A stretch of 64,000 nucleotides of DNA. Source: Candidatus Nitrosacidococcus tergens (GTDB lineage Bacteria; Pseudomonadota; Gammaproteobacteria; Nitrosococcales; Nitrosococcaceae). Where the stretch lies: contig NZ_LR778175.1 in assembly GCF_902810445.1 (NCBI RefSeq), positions 1,259,001 to 1,323,000 on the forward strand. Direction: 5' to 3'. How positions within the stretch are numbered: the stretch's first letter is position 1; the number at the start of each line of letters is the position of its first letter. Below the pieces are notes generated by a model. The model had not been told where the DNA came from, did no database searches, and saw nothing but the letters and a program-made list of their open reading frames with translations. This document shows positions 1-8,497 of the stretch, piece after piece. The position numbers were made by a program, and so were the translations under genes.

Positions 1-146
1 GTACCAAACCCAATCAGAACCACTTGTTCTCCTCGGCTAAGGGTATCTGTAATTGCCTCTACAATAGAATCAACGACACGAGCAGCTTCTGTTTTTTTTA
101 AATCACCTTTTTTTGCAACTGCATCAATGAGTTCTGTTTTATTCAT
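1..146 (-). CDS. hup: HU family DNA-binding protein, N-terminal part (cut by window edge)
   Basis: The reverse strand from 146 encodes MNKTELIDAVAKKGDLKKTE and runs off the window at 'VVLIGFGT', the start of the HU beta sheet. About 48 of roughly 90 residues are visible. HU is a cytoplasmic nucleoid protein that bends DNA as a dimer. There is no signal peptide, unlike the second HU-like gene at 20388-20720. The ATG follows a clear GAGGG ribosome-binding site. The gene diverges from rph, so 147-354 holds both promoters. The exact paralogue (HU-alpha, HU-beta) cannot be told from this part. Confidence 0.93.
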   Translation of the reverse strand, partial: MNKTELIDAVAKKGDLKKTEAARVVDSIVEAITDTLSRGEQVVLIGFG

Positions 147-354
147 AATATCCCTCTTTCCTTTTTATATATAATTTAAGCAGGCCGCTTTTATTTTTTG
201 TAACATAACAGCCTTTATATCAGGGGATTCAAAGTGGGTCAAGCGACTTAGCCCTATTTTTCTATATTTTAGCTAAAATATTGCGCATTTAAAGTTAGAA
301 TAATATTGAAATGAATATCTATCCCTAAAAATACAACAAAGATTAATATTAAAA
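147..354. promoter_or_regulatory. Divergent hup/rph intergenic region
   Basis: This is 208 bases of AT-rich non-coding DNA between the HU gene (leftward) and rph (rightward). It should carry both promoters. I could not pick a convincing -35/-10 pair on either strand, and I see no RNA gene or long inverted repeat. The sequence just before the rph ATG has no good Shine-Dalgarno match. Confidence 0.4.
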
Positions 355-1071
355 ATGAGACCAAGCAATCGTGCCCCAAATGAATTACGCCCTGTTCGTT
401 TTACTCGTCACTATACTAAATATGCAGAAGGATCTGTATTAACTGAGTTTGGAGATACTAAAGTACTCTGTAATGTTTCTGCTGAGGAGCGAGTCCCTCG
501 TTTTTTAAAAGGTACTGGACAAGGATGGATTACTGCTGAGTATGGTATGTTACCAAGGGCAACAGGCACTCGATCTAATCGGGAAGCTGCACAGGGTCGC
601 CAAGGAGGTAGAACCATGGAGATTCAGCGACTTATTGGTCGATCTCTACGAGCTATTGTGGATTTATCCGCTTTAGGCGAGCTTACACTTACCGTTGATT
701 GCGATGTAATCCAGGCAGATGGAGGAACCCGTACTGCTGCAATTACTGGATGTTATGTAGCGCTTATTGATGCTGTAAATAACTTAATGAAAAAAAGCAT
801 ACTCATCCATAATCCTATTCATGGGCAGCTCGCTTCAGTCTCAGTGGGGATTTATAAAGGTATTCCTATCTTAGATTTAGATTACCGAGAAGATTCATCA
901 GCAGAGACAGATATGAATGTAGTGATGAATGAATCTGGTGCATTCATTGAAATTCAAGGGACTGCTGAAGGCCATGCTTTTAGAATGAATGAATTATATA
1001 CCATGTTAGATTTAGCTAAAAATGGTATTGAAACCCTCATTACTAAACAAAGCCAAGCCTTATTAAGGTAA
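355..1071 (+). CDS. rph: Ribonuclease PH
   Basis: This is a phosphorolytic 3'-5' exoribonuclease that trims tRNA 3' ends and uses phosphate as nucleophile. The 238 residues match the usual RNase PH length. Hallmark residues fall at family positions: Arg86 in [10 protein letters not shown], Thr125-Arg126 in GGTRTAA, and the acidic stretch [14 protein letters not shown] near 173-186 that binds the metal. It acts as a hexameric ring in the cytoplasm. rdgB begins 9 bases after the stop, so they are probably co-transcribed, an arrangement common in proteobacteria. Confidence 0.97.
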   Translation: MRPSNRAPNELRPVRFTRHYTKYAEGSVLTEFGDTKVLCNVSAEERVPRFLKGTGQGWITAEYGMLPRATGTRSNREAAQGRQGGRTMEIQRLIGRSLRAIVDLSALGELTLTVDCDVIQADGGTRTAAITGCYVALIDAVNNLMKKSILIHNPIHGQLASVSVGIYKGIPILDLDYREDSSAETDMNVVMNESGAFIEIQGTAEGHAFRMNELYTMLDLAKNGIETLITKQSQALLR

Positions 1072-1080
1072 ATATACTCT

Positions 1081-1686
1081 ATGATGTTATTACCTAATAC
1101 CGTGATTTTAGCCAGTCATAACTCTGGTAAAATCCAAGAAATGAGTAAAATTTTAGATTCGCTAGAAATTACACTTATTTCTCAAGCTGAATTAAATATT
1201 ACTGAACCGGAAGAAACAGGTCTTACATTTGTAGAAAATGCTATTATTAAAGCTCGCCATGCTGCTTATCATGGAAATATGCCTGCAATTGCTGACGATT
1301 CTGGATTAGAAGTTGATGCCCTCAAAGGTCAACCAGGTATTTACTCTGCTCGCTATGGAGGGGCAGATAGTAACAAAGAAAAAAATATAGCAAAGCTACT
1401 CTCTGAGTTAAAAGGAACGCCTGAATCACAACGTAGTGCTCGTTATCAGTGTGTCATTGTGTATATGAAGCACTGGCAAGATCCTACTCCACTCGTCTGC
1501 CAAGGTACATGGGAGGGCTATATTCTTGATGCTCCACAGGGTACAGGCGGATTTGGCTATGATTCTATTTTTTATCTACTAAAGGATCAATGTAGCGCCG
1601 CTGAACTCTCAGAACAAGAAAAAAATTACCAAAGCCATCGAGGAAAAGCATTAAGAGCTTTAATTGCAGCGTTTAAGCAAAACTAA
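1081..1686 (+). CDS. rdgB: dITP/XTP pyrophosphatase (RdgB/HAM1 family)
   Basis: This enzyme hydrolyses non-canonical purine nucleoside triphosphates (dITP, XTP, ITP) to monophosphates and so keeps deaminated bases out of DNA and RNA. The 201-residue protein has the nucleotide-binding ASHNSGK at 11-17, ADDSGLEVDAL in the middle, GGFGYDSIF and the C-terminal SHRGKAL. All are family signatures. Translation may start at 1081 or at the adjacent ATG at 1084. It lies between rph and hemW in what looks like one transcription unit. Confidence 0.96.
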   Translation: MMLLPNTVILASHNSGKIQEMSKILDSLEITLISQAELNITEPEETGLTFVENAIIKARHAAYHGNMPAIADDSGLEVDALKGQPGIYSARYGGADSNKEKNIAKLLSELKGTPESQRSARYQCVIVYMKHWQDPTPLVCQGTWEGYILDAPQGTGGFGYDSIFYLLKDQCSAAELSEQEKNYQSHRGKALRALIAAFKQN

Positions 1687-1708
1687 TTAGGATCGCTTTA
1701 ATAATAAA

Positions 1709-2866
1709 GTGTTTCAATTTCAAACCTTACCTCCCCTTTCTTTATATATTCACTTTCCTTGGTGCGTTCGTAAATGCCCTTACTGTGATTTTAACTCCCA
1801 TCAGTTATTTCAAAATTTACCGGAACAGGCTTATATTGATGCACTTATTCAAGATTTAGAACAAGATTTACCCCGTATTAGGGGACGAAAAATTATTAGT
1901 ATTTTTATGGGGGGAGGTACCCCTAGTCTTTTTTCACCTGAGTTTATTCATAGGCTACTCTCATCTGTCTACAGTTACTTACCTTGGTCATTGCCTATTG
2001 AAATTACACTAGAGGTAAACCCAGGTGCAATCGATCAGAGAAAATTAGCTGAACTTCGATCAGCAGGCATAAATCGCTTGTCTTTAGGTATTCAAAGTTT
2101 TAGTGATCATTCTTTAAAAGTATTAGGAAGAATTCACAATGCCAAGCAAGCTTGTCAAACTATTGAAGCAGCTTATCGGGCTGGATTTGACAATATTAAT
2201 TTAGATTTAATATTTGGATTACCTGATCAAACTCAAGTGCAAGCACTTTATGATATAAAAACAGCGATTGATTTTAATCCCACTCATATTTCTCATTATC
2301 AACTCACTATCGAGCCAAATACTTATTTTCACCGTTACCCGCCTTCCTTACCAGTAGATGAATCCATTTATCATTGGCAAGAGTTATGCCAGTCCTCTTT
2401 AGAAAATGCTGGCTATGAACATTATGAGGTATCTGCCTTTGCCAAAAGAGACTATCAATGTCTGCATAACGTAAACTACTGGCAGTTTGGAGATTATCTA
2501 GGGATTGGTGCCGGAGCCCATAGCAAAATAACAAATGGTGCAGAAAATAATATTACACGCCTATGGAAAGTAAAACATCCTACTGCTTATCTCACTCAAA
2601 TAGGCACTCAAAAGCATGTTGGGGGAGAGACTACACTTACGCCACAAGATACTATTTTCGAATTTATGCTAAATACTCTACGGCTTACTAACGGATTCTC
2701 AAGTACTCTATTTGAAGCACATACAGGACTGCCCTTATCTGCTATAGAAATGCCACTACGACAAGCTAAAGAGTTAGGATGGATTATCTGGGAACCAAAC
2801 TATATCCAACCTACCCAAAGGGGATCTGCTTTGCTCAATGAGCTACTAGAGCTATTTTTGCCATAG
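1709..2866 (+). CDS. hemW: HemW-type radical SAM heme chaperone
   Basis: The protein has 385 residues. The radical SAM cluster motif is Cys19-x3-Cys23-x2-Cys26, followed by the SAM-binding GGGTPS. It lacks the further Cys (CxC) that marks HemN coproporphyrinogen dehydrogenase, so the heme-chaperone class HemW fits better. HemW proteins bind heme and are thought to insert it into respiratory enzymes. That is relevant in a nitrifier rich in cytochrome c, although this link is inference. The start is GTG at 1709, with no closer ATG and only a distant TAGGA upstream. It is the last gene of the rph-rdgB-hemW run. Confidence 0.92.
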   Translation: MFQFQTLPPLSLYIHFPWCVRKCPYCDFNSHQLFQNLPEQAYIDALIQDLEQDLPRIRGRKIISIFMGGGTPSLFSPEFIHRLLSSVYSYLPWSLPIEITLEVNPGAIDQRKLAELRSAGINRLSLGIQSFSDHSLKVLGRIHNAKQACQTIEAAYRAGFDNINLDLIFGLPDQTQVQALYDIKTAIDFNPTHISHYQLTIEPNTYFHRYPPSLPVDESIYHWQELCQSSLENAGYEHYEVSAFAKRDYQCLHNVNYWQFGDYLGIGAGAHSKITNGAENNITRLWKVKHPTAYLTQIGTQKHVGGETTLTPQDTIFEFMLNTLRLTNGFSSTLFEAHTGLPLSAIEMPLRQAKELGWIIWEPNYIQPTQRGSALLNELLELFLP

Positions 2867-3364
2867 CAACTAATTTTAGTTTCTAAACGCTAGATTAAAT
2901 GATTCAGCTGATATGTGCTATTTTTTGTACAATTACTTAATCTTGAAAAGCTATTTTGATCCTAGCTTATAAAGAAAATTACTTAGCTCTTAATTACTCT
3001 CGACATTAATGCAGTAGCTTATTAGCTATAATTACTATTGGGGTAATTCTTTACAATTCTCTCCAACATTGAGGCTTATTTGAGACATTTTCTTTTTGAT
3101 GGATAAATAGCTTGATAGAGACCTAAGCATACAAAGACCAGTATATTTTCTTAGATTAACGTATACCCAGTTTATAATTTTTTTCATATTTTAGTATAAA
3201 GTATTTTTCTGCGAAAATAGCCATAGCTTTAACTAGTAGTTACCTCTAATTTTTTATTTACTCCTTTTCTTTATTTTCACTTTTTGATTGTCTCTTAATC
3301 CAGATCATTATATATTTACGATACTTATCCTCAATACTTTAAATAATTTTATTTATCTCTATCC
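2867..3364. other. 498-base non-coding gap between hemW and aguA
   Basis: This is very AT-rich sequence with frequent stops in all frames. I found no tRNA, no convincing coding frame and no strong terminator hairpin. A short frame starting at 3288 overlaps the aguA start in another frame and has no family features. The promoter of aguA is presumably in the right half. The gap is unusually long for this otherwise compact window and may be the residue of a lost gene. Confidence 0.5.
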
Positions 3365-4411
3365 ATGGGTAGCGCTAAGTATTCTCTCCTCCCAGAATGG
3401 GCTTTCCAAGCTGGAGTCATGCTTGCTTGGCCTTATCCTCAAAGTCCTTGGCAGCCCTACTTTGATTCGGTACAAACCGTATATATTAATATCGCTCGCG
3501 AAATTGCCTGTAGAGAAAAATTGCTCATTATATGCAATAGCACAGCGCAGAGAGCAGAAATTACTTGCCTACTAGTACAAGAAAAAATTAACCAAAAAAA
3601 TTGCTTTCTTCATGTTACTCCTTTTAATGATACTTGGATTCGGGATTATGGCCCGATTAGCTGTGTGAATCGAGAAGGAAAAATAAAACTTTTAGATTTC
3701 ACGTTTAATGGTTGGGGGAAAAAACACAAGTCTGAATTAGATAATCAAGTTACCCAATGTTTATACCAGCAACATACCTTTAATCAAGACATTACATACC
3801 AATCTTTAGATTTTGTTCTAGAAGGAGGAAGTATTGAAACCGATGGGCAAGGCAGTTTACTGACTACTGAACATTGCTTATTATCTAAAGCTCGTAATGA
3901 TTCTTTAAGTAAAGAAAAAATTACTCAGAAATTAAAAGCTTGGTTAGGAGTAGAGAGAATTCTATGGCTATGCCATGGGCAACTCATGGGAGATGATACA
4001 GATGGACATATTGATACCCTAGCTCGATTTTGTAATCCAGAAACGATTTGTTATGTAGCTTGTAATGATCCACAAGATTCTCATTTTGAAGATTTAAAGG
4101 CTATGGAAAAAGAATTAAAAACCTTACGTACCTTTCAAGGAAAGCCTTATCAGCTTGTCCCCTTGCCTTGGCCTAGCCCTAAAATAAGCAAAGATAGACA
4201 AAGATTACCGGTAAGTTATGCAAACTTTTTAATTATTAATCAAGCTGTGCTTGTACCTACTTATGAGGATAACGCAGATGAAAAAGCATTAAAAACACTA
4301 CAAATGTGTTTTCCAGATCAGGAAATTATTGGAGTAAATTGTCTTCCTCTCGTTCAGCAATATGGCAGTTTGCACTGTATTACCATGCAACTGCCCTTCG
4401 GAGCCTTCTAA
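3365..4411 (+). CDS. aguA: Agmatine deiminase (peptidyl-arginine deiminase family)
   Basis: This enzyme hydrolyses agmatine to N-carbamoylputrescine and ammonia. The 348-residue protein starts at the position normal for the family (LPEWAFQAGVMLAWP at 9-23). It shows NDTWIRDYGP at 88-97, GDDTDGHIDTLARF in the substrate-binding region, and the C-terminal catalytic Cys338 in HCITMQ. The ATG at 3365 has no visible Shine-Dalgarno sequence, but no better in-frame start exists. aguB follows after 19 bases. Together they form the arginine decarboxylase route to putrescine. Both steps release ammonia, the energy substrate of the organism. Confidence 0.94.
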   Translation: MGSAKYSLLPEWAFQAGVMLAWPYPQSPWQPYFDSVQTVYINIAREIACREKLLIICNSTAQRAEITCLLVQEKINQKNCFLHVTPFNDTWIRDYGPISCVNREGKIKLLDFTFNGWGKKHKSELDNQVTQCLYQQHTFNQDITYQSLDFVLEGGSIETDGQGSLLTTEHCLLSKARNDSLSKEKITQKLKAWLGVERILWLCHGQLMGDDTDGHIDTLARFCNPETICYVACNDPQDSHFEDLKAMEKELKTLRTFQGKPYQLVPLPWPSPKISKDRQRLPVSYANFLIINQAVLVPTYEDNADEKALKTLQMCFPDQEIIGVNCLPLVQQYGSLHCITMQLPFGAF

Positions 4412-4430
4412 ATATAAAAATGGGATCAAT

Positions 4431-5318
4431 ATGAATCAACAATTAAAAGTGGCTATTGTTCAGCAATTTTGCATGCAAGACTCTCAAGAAAATATTGCCC
4501 AAAGCGTTCGAGGAATTCGAGAAGCTGCAGCTCAGAGAGCAAAATTGATACTCTTACCTGAACTGCACAAATCCCTTTATTTTTGTCAAATGGAAGATTC
4601 TCAATATTTTTCCTTAGCAGAAACCATACCTGGTCCTTCTACAGAACTATTTGGTAAGCTAGCTAAAGAGTTAAATTTAGTGTTAGTCGTCTCTCTTTTT
4701 GAACGGCGTGCTCCTGGTATTTACCATAACACAGCAGTAGTACTAGATACAGACGGAAGCATTGCTGGAAAATACCGAAAAATGCACATTCCAGATGATC
4801 CAGGCTATTATGAAAAATTCTATTTTACTCCCGGAGATTTAGGATTCATTCCTATTAAAACTTCTATTGGTACCCTTGGCGTTTTAGTTTGCTGGGATCA
4901 GTGGTATCCAGAAGCTGCTCGTCTTATGGCGTTAGCTGGTGCAGAGATTCTTCTTTATCCTAGTGCTATTGGTTGGGATCCAAATGATACTTCTGATGAG
5001 AAACAAAGACAACGTGATGCGTGGATAACTATTCAACGTAGCCATGCTATCGCTAACGGATTACCTTTGTTAGCAAGTAATCGAGTGGGCATAGAACATA
5101 GTGCAGATCAAAATCAGGCTAAAATCCAATTTTGGGGGACCAGCTTTATTACTGGTCCTCAAGGGGAAATGCTTGCTCAAGGATCCGAGAGTAGTTCTGA
5201 AATTGTACTTGCAGAGATTAATTTATCTCGTACAGAAAAAGTGCGGCAAATGTGGCCTTATTTTCGAGATAGACGGATTGATGCCTATAGTAGCTTAACT
5301 CAACGCTATCTTGATTAG
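4431..5318 (+). CDS. aguB: N-carbamoylputrescine amidase
   Basis: This nitrilase-superfamily amidohydrolase converts N-carbamoylputrescine to putrescine, CO2 and ammonia. The catalytic triad is visible as Glu44 (LLPELHKSLY), Lys117 (YRKMHIPDD) and Cys154 (VLVCWDQWYPEAARL). The 295-residue length is normal. I chose the ATG at 4431 because the family begins at this point and aguA ends just upstream. The same frame stays open back to 4362, but that extension lies inside aguA. The two genes form an operon. Confidence 0.95.
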   Translation: MNQQLKVAIVQQFCMQDSQENIAQSVRGIREAAAQRAKLILLPELHKSLYFCQMEDSQYFSLAETIPGPSTELFGKLAKELNLVLVVSLFERRAPGIYHNTAVVLDTDGSIAGKYRKMHIPDDPGYYEKFYFTPGDLGFIPIKTSIGTLGVLVCWDQWYPEAARLMALAGAEILLYPSAIGWDPNDTSDEKQRQRDAWITIQRSHAIANGLPLLASNRVGIEHSADQNQAKIQFWGTSFITGPQGEMLAQGSESSSEIVLAEINLSRTEKVRQMWPYFRDRRIDAYSSLTQRYLD

Positions 5319-5463
5319 TTAATAGGCTATAAGTTATCTAGTTCGGAGTTGACAGCTTACACGTCACGATTGCAATGCCTTCAGCATGCTAACAGTATCC
5401 TTGCTATTTCGTTCGTTGCATTTTTCTTGCATCAATCCAGTCCAGCCCCTAGCCCTATTTAGC
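5319..5463. other. Flank between aguB and the TnpB remnant
   Basis: This is 145 bases without a gene. In the transcription direction of the TnpB remnant it lies immediately downstream of the coding end. In intact IS605/IS1341 elements that region specifies the guide (omega or reRNA) and the right element end. The stretch 5341-5400 contains short imperfect repeats, for example around GCAATGCC and GCATGCT. I cannot demonstrate a folded RNA or an element boundary here. Confidence 0.3.
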
Positions 5464-5912
5464 TTATATTAAACAGGGTTCAGGTTTATGCGCCAGTCCG
5501 CAAGCCTTAATTTCTGTGCTCCTAACGGTATGTAATGCTTTCTGTAGGATTACTTTGGCTGCTGCAATATCTCGGTCTTGCTTAGTTCCACAATCTGAGC
5601 AAGCCCACTCTCTGATATTTAGCGGCAACCCTTCGCTAACTGTTCCACACTCAGAACACACACCGGTACCAATCGCTCTAGCTAGCTTCCTGTTAACCAT
5701 GATGCCACGCACGTTTAAGTCCTCAATAGCGATTACTTGGTTCTCGCATACTAAGGTTGCGTGTTCTTTACCAAAGTGAGTTGCCGACTGAGTGTTATCC
5801 AATTTAGATTCTCTTTACGATCTTTATAGGCATCACTACGAGAACGACATGCGTTGAATTCTTTTTCAAGTTGCCTGAGAGTGAGATAAAATCTTTGTTT
5901 GTATGCTTTCAT
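5464..5912 (-). pseudogene. Decayed TnpB (IS605/IS1341 OrfB) remnant
   Basis: Two reverse-strand pieces in different frames belong to one TnpB-like protein. The N-terminal piece (5912 to a stop at 5751, 53 residues) starts MKAYKQRFYL and contains SDAYKDRKENL and LSRQLT. The second piece (up to about 5802, ending at 5464) holds VIAIEDLNVRG, KLARAI and the zinc-ribbon CSECGT...WACSDCGT followed by QDRDIAAAKVIL. Intact TnpB is around 400 residues; here the total is under 170. The middle RuvC section is missing, and KLARAI runs almost directly into the zinc ribbon, which indicates an internal deletion. No TnpA (Y1 transposase) is adjacent. The remnant cannot encode an active nuclease. Confidence 0.9.
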
Positions 5913-6016
5913 TGCTTTGGTATAATTAACTTAGCACGCAAGTCTAGTAATACTCAAGAAAACCGCTGCCGTTAATTATTTTTATTTTGACCTTGTGTCC
6001 CGCTCCGTGCACCATT

Positions 6017-7135
6017 TTATTTCGCACCGTCGCTAGGGGAGCTAGGGGAGCGTCGTACATCTGTGCGTTCCTTCAATGCTGCTTGTACAGAGGCAAGATT
6101 AGCTTCAATAGTAATCATTGGGGTTTTACTTTGGGAAATAGCAATATTGGGATCCTTCAATCCATGACCTGTTAAGGTGCACACAATTTTGCTTCCGCTC
6201 GGGATTTTCCCTGATTGAATATCTACCATGGCTCCTGCTAAAGAAGCTGCTGAAGCAGGCTCACAGAATACTCCTTCTTTTTCTGCTAGTAATTTTTGAG
6301 CAGTTAAAATTTCCTCATCAGTACAGGCACTAAACCAACCCTGGGATTCTTCTTTTGCTTGCCATGCTTTATCCCAGCTTTGAGGATGGCCAATACGAAT
6401 AGCAGTGGCTATTGTATCTGGATCATCTATCATTTTTCTAGCAATAAAAGGTGCTGATCCACTGGCTTGATAGCCACACATACGAGGACGAGCGTTAGTT
6501 ACACCTTGAGCGTAGTACTCGCTATAGCCCATCCAATAGGCAGTGATATTACCTGCATTACCTACCGGTAAGCAATGGAAATCAGGGGAAAAACCAAGTT
6601 CTTCAATAATCTCAAAAGCAGCAGTTTTTTGCCCTTGAATCCGATAGGGGTTAATAGAATTAACAATAGCTACTTGGCTTTTACTTGCCACTTCTTTAAC
6701 TAATTTCATCCCTACATCGAAGTTACCTTTGATCTGGAGTATTACTGCTCCATGGAGCATCGCTTGAGCAATTTTTCCATGGGCAATTTTCCCCTCAGGA
6801 ATAATCACAAAAGCAGTTATGCCTGCTCGAGCAGCATAGGCTGCTGCAGAGGCTGAGGTATTTCCGGTAGAGGCGCAAATAATTGCTTGACTCCTTTCCT
6901 CTAAAGCCTTAGTTACCGCTACACTCATCCCTCGATCTTTAAAAGATCCAGTAGGATTAAGCCCTTCATATTTCACGTAAATATCAATGTCCCTATTGAA
7001 CTCTTTTGGAATATTTTCTAACTTAATTAAAGGGGTATTCCCTTCTCCTAAGCTAACAATGGTAGAGTCGCTTTGGATTGGTAAGCGATCTCTATATTTA
7101 TCAATAAGTCCTGTATATCGTGTCTGAGATGCCAT
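6017..7135 (-). CDS. thrC: Threonine synthase
   Basis: This is a PLP enzyme converting O-phosphohomoserine to threonine. The 372 residues are of the short ThrC type. PLP-binding Lys66 lies in NPTGSFKDRGM, and the phosphate-binding glycine region and GNAGNITAYW are present. It sits downstream of hom in the same direction (26 bases apart), so both probably form a threonine operon with the aminotransferase upstream. The last dozen residues (RRSPSSPSDGAK) come from a tandem CTAGGGGAG repeat and look like an added tail. They adjoin the decayed TnpB region. The core enzyme seems complete. Confidence 0.95.
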   Translation of the reverse strand: MASQTRYTGLIDKYRDRLPIQSDSTIVSLGEGNTPLIKLENIPKEFNRDIDIYVKYEGLNPTGSFKDRGMSVAVTKALEERSQAIICASTGNTSASAAAYAARAGITAFVIIPEGKIAHGKIAQAMLHGAVILQIKGNFDVGMKLVKEVASKSQVAIVNSINPYRIQGQKTAAFEIIEELGFSPDFHCLPVGNAGNITAYWMGYSEYYAQGVTNARPRMCGYQASGSAPFIARKMIDDPDTIATAIRIGHPQSWDKAWQAKEESQGWFSACTDEEILTAQKLLAEKEGVFCEPASAASLAGAMVDIQSGKIPSGSKIVCTLTGHGLKDPNIAISQSKTPMITIEANLASVQAALKERTDVRRSPSSPSDGAK

Positions 7136-7161
7136 TTTGTGTTCTTAAATAATGATTAATT

Positions 7162-8472
7162 TTAACGAAAAGCTTCTAAGCGGATTTTTTTGATTTTTCC
7201 TTTAATGGAGCTAAGTTGCTCAATCTGGCAAATAGCTTTATCCATATTTTGTTCTAACACTCTTTGTGTAAGGATAATAATGGGTACATCTTGCTCTCCT
7301 GAAATAGGCTCTTGCTGTAATATTGATTCAATACTAATATTATTTTCCCCAAATACTCGGGTAATATCTGCTAGTACTCCAGGACGATCTAAAGCCTGCA
7401 TTCTTAAATAATAAGCAGTTTTAGCCTCTATAATAGAAAGAATAGGGGTATTAACTAAAAGATTTGGTTGAAATGCAAGATGAGGTACTCTATTTTCTGG
7501 ATCTGAAGTTAAGGTACGCACTACATCAATTAAATCAGCAATCACTGCCGAAGCGGTAGGTTCTGATCCAGCTCCTGGTCCATAATAAAGGGTAGATCCT
7601 ACCGCATCCCCTTTTACTAAAACTGCATTCATTACCCCATCCACATTAGCAATCAATCTGCGATCTGGAATAAGCGTAGGGTGTACTCTCAGCTCAATAC
7701 CTGCAGATCTTCGCCGTGCTATGCCAATATGTTTAATTCGATAACCCAGCCGATAAGCATAATTGATATCTTCCTGAGCAATTTTCTCAATTCCTTCGAT
7801 ATAAGTTTTTTGGAATTGTAATGGGATTCCAAAAGCAAGGGAAGCAAGAATAGTTAATTTATGGGCTGCATCAATCCCGCCAATATCAAAACTTGGATCC
7901 AATTCTGCATAACCTTTTTTTTGTGCATCTTCTAAGGCTTGAGTAAAGCTACATCCCTTGTCTCGCATTTCAGTGAGAATAAAGTTATTAGTACCATTAA
8001 TAATACCTGCTAACCACTCAATTCTATTTCCAGCAAGCCCTTCTCGAAGGGCTTTTATAATAGGGATGCCACCTCCCACAGCTGCTTCAAAAGCTACCAT
8101 TACTCCAGCTTTCTGCGCTGCTGTAAAAATCTCATTTCCATAGTGGGCAATAAGGGCTTTATTAGCAGTGACTACATGCTTTTTATGGGCAATCGCTTGA
8201 AGAATCAACTGATATGCAGTATCTATGCCACCAATCAGTTCTAACACGACATCTATTTGAGGATCTGTGACGATTTTATAGGGATCGGCAGTTAAATTAA
8301 TTCCAGTTAAATCACATTGGCGCTGCTTTTTAGGATTACGAGTAGCAATACTACAAATTTGAATATTACGCCCTGCCCGCCGAGAGATCTCTTCAGCATT
8401 GCGTAAAAGTACGTTAACTGTACCACTACCTACGGTACCTAATCCAAGTAATCCTACCTTAATTGGTTCCAA
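7162..8472 (-). CDS. hom: Homoserine dehydrogenase
   Basis: This enzyme reduces aspartate semialdehyde to homoserine with NAD(P)H, at the branch to threonine and methionine. The 436-residue monofunctional form has a Rossmann motif GLLGLGTVGSG at 7-17, the catalytic region with NGTNNFILTEM and YAELDPSFDIGGIDAAHK, and a C-terminal ACT domain (about 350-430) that usually senses threonine. There is no aspartokinase fusion. It lies between alaC (25 bases upstream) and thrC. Confidence 0.96.
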   Translation of the reverse strand: MEPIKVGLLGLGTVGSGTVNVLLRNAEEISRRAGRNIQICSIATRNPKKQRQCDLTGINLTADPYKIVTDPQIDVVLELIGGIDTAYQLILQAIAHKKHVVTANKALIAHYGNEIFTAAQKAGVMVAFEAAVGGGIPIIKALREGLAGNRIEWLAGIINGTNNFILTEMRDKGCSFTQALEDAQKKGYAELDPSFDIGGIDAAHKLTILASLAFGIPLQFQKTYIEGIEKIAQEDINYAYRLGYRIKHIGIARRRSAGIELRVHPTLIPDRRLIANVDGVMNAVLVKGDAVGSTLYYGPGAGSEPTASAVIADLIDVVRTLTSDPENRVPHLAFQPNLLVNTPILSIIEAKTAYYLRMQALDRPGVLADITRVFGENNISIESILQQEPISGEQDVPIIILTQRVLEQNMDKAICQIEQLSSIKGKIKKIRLEAFR

Positions 8473-8497
8473 CCCTTTTCCTCCACGATAGTGGTTA

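Noticed and set aside
411..617. 68-residue frame opposite rph
   Set aside because: It lies wholly antisense to the confidently identified rph and shows no family motif or ribosome-binding site.
3288..3575. 95-residue frame overlapping the start of aguA
   Set aside because: It shares bases with the clear AguA N-terminus in another frame, and the product is low-complexity and hydrophobic by chance.
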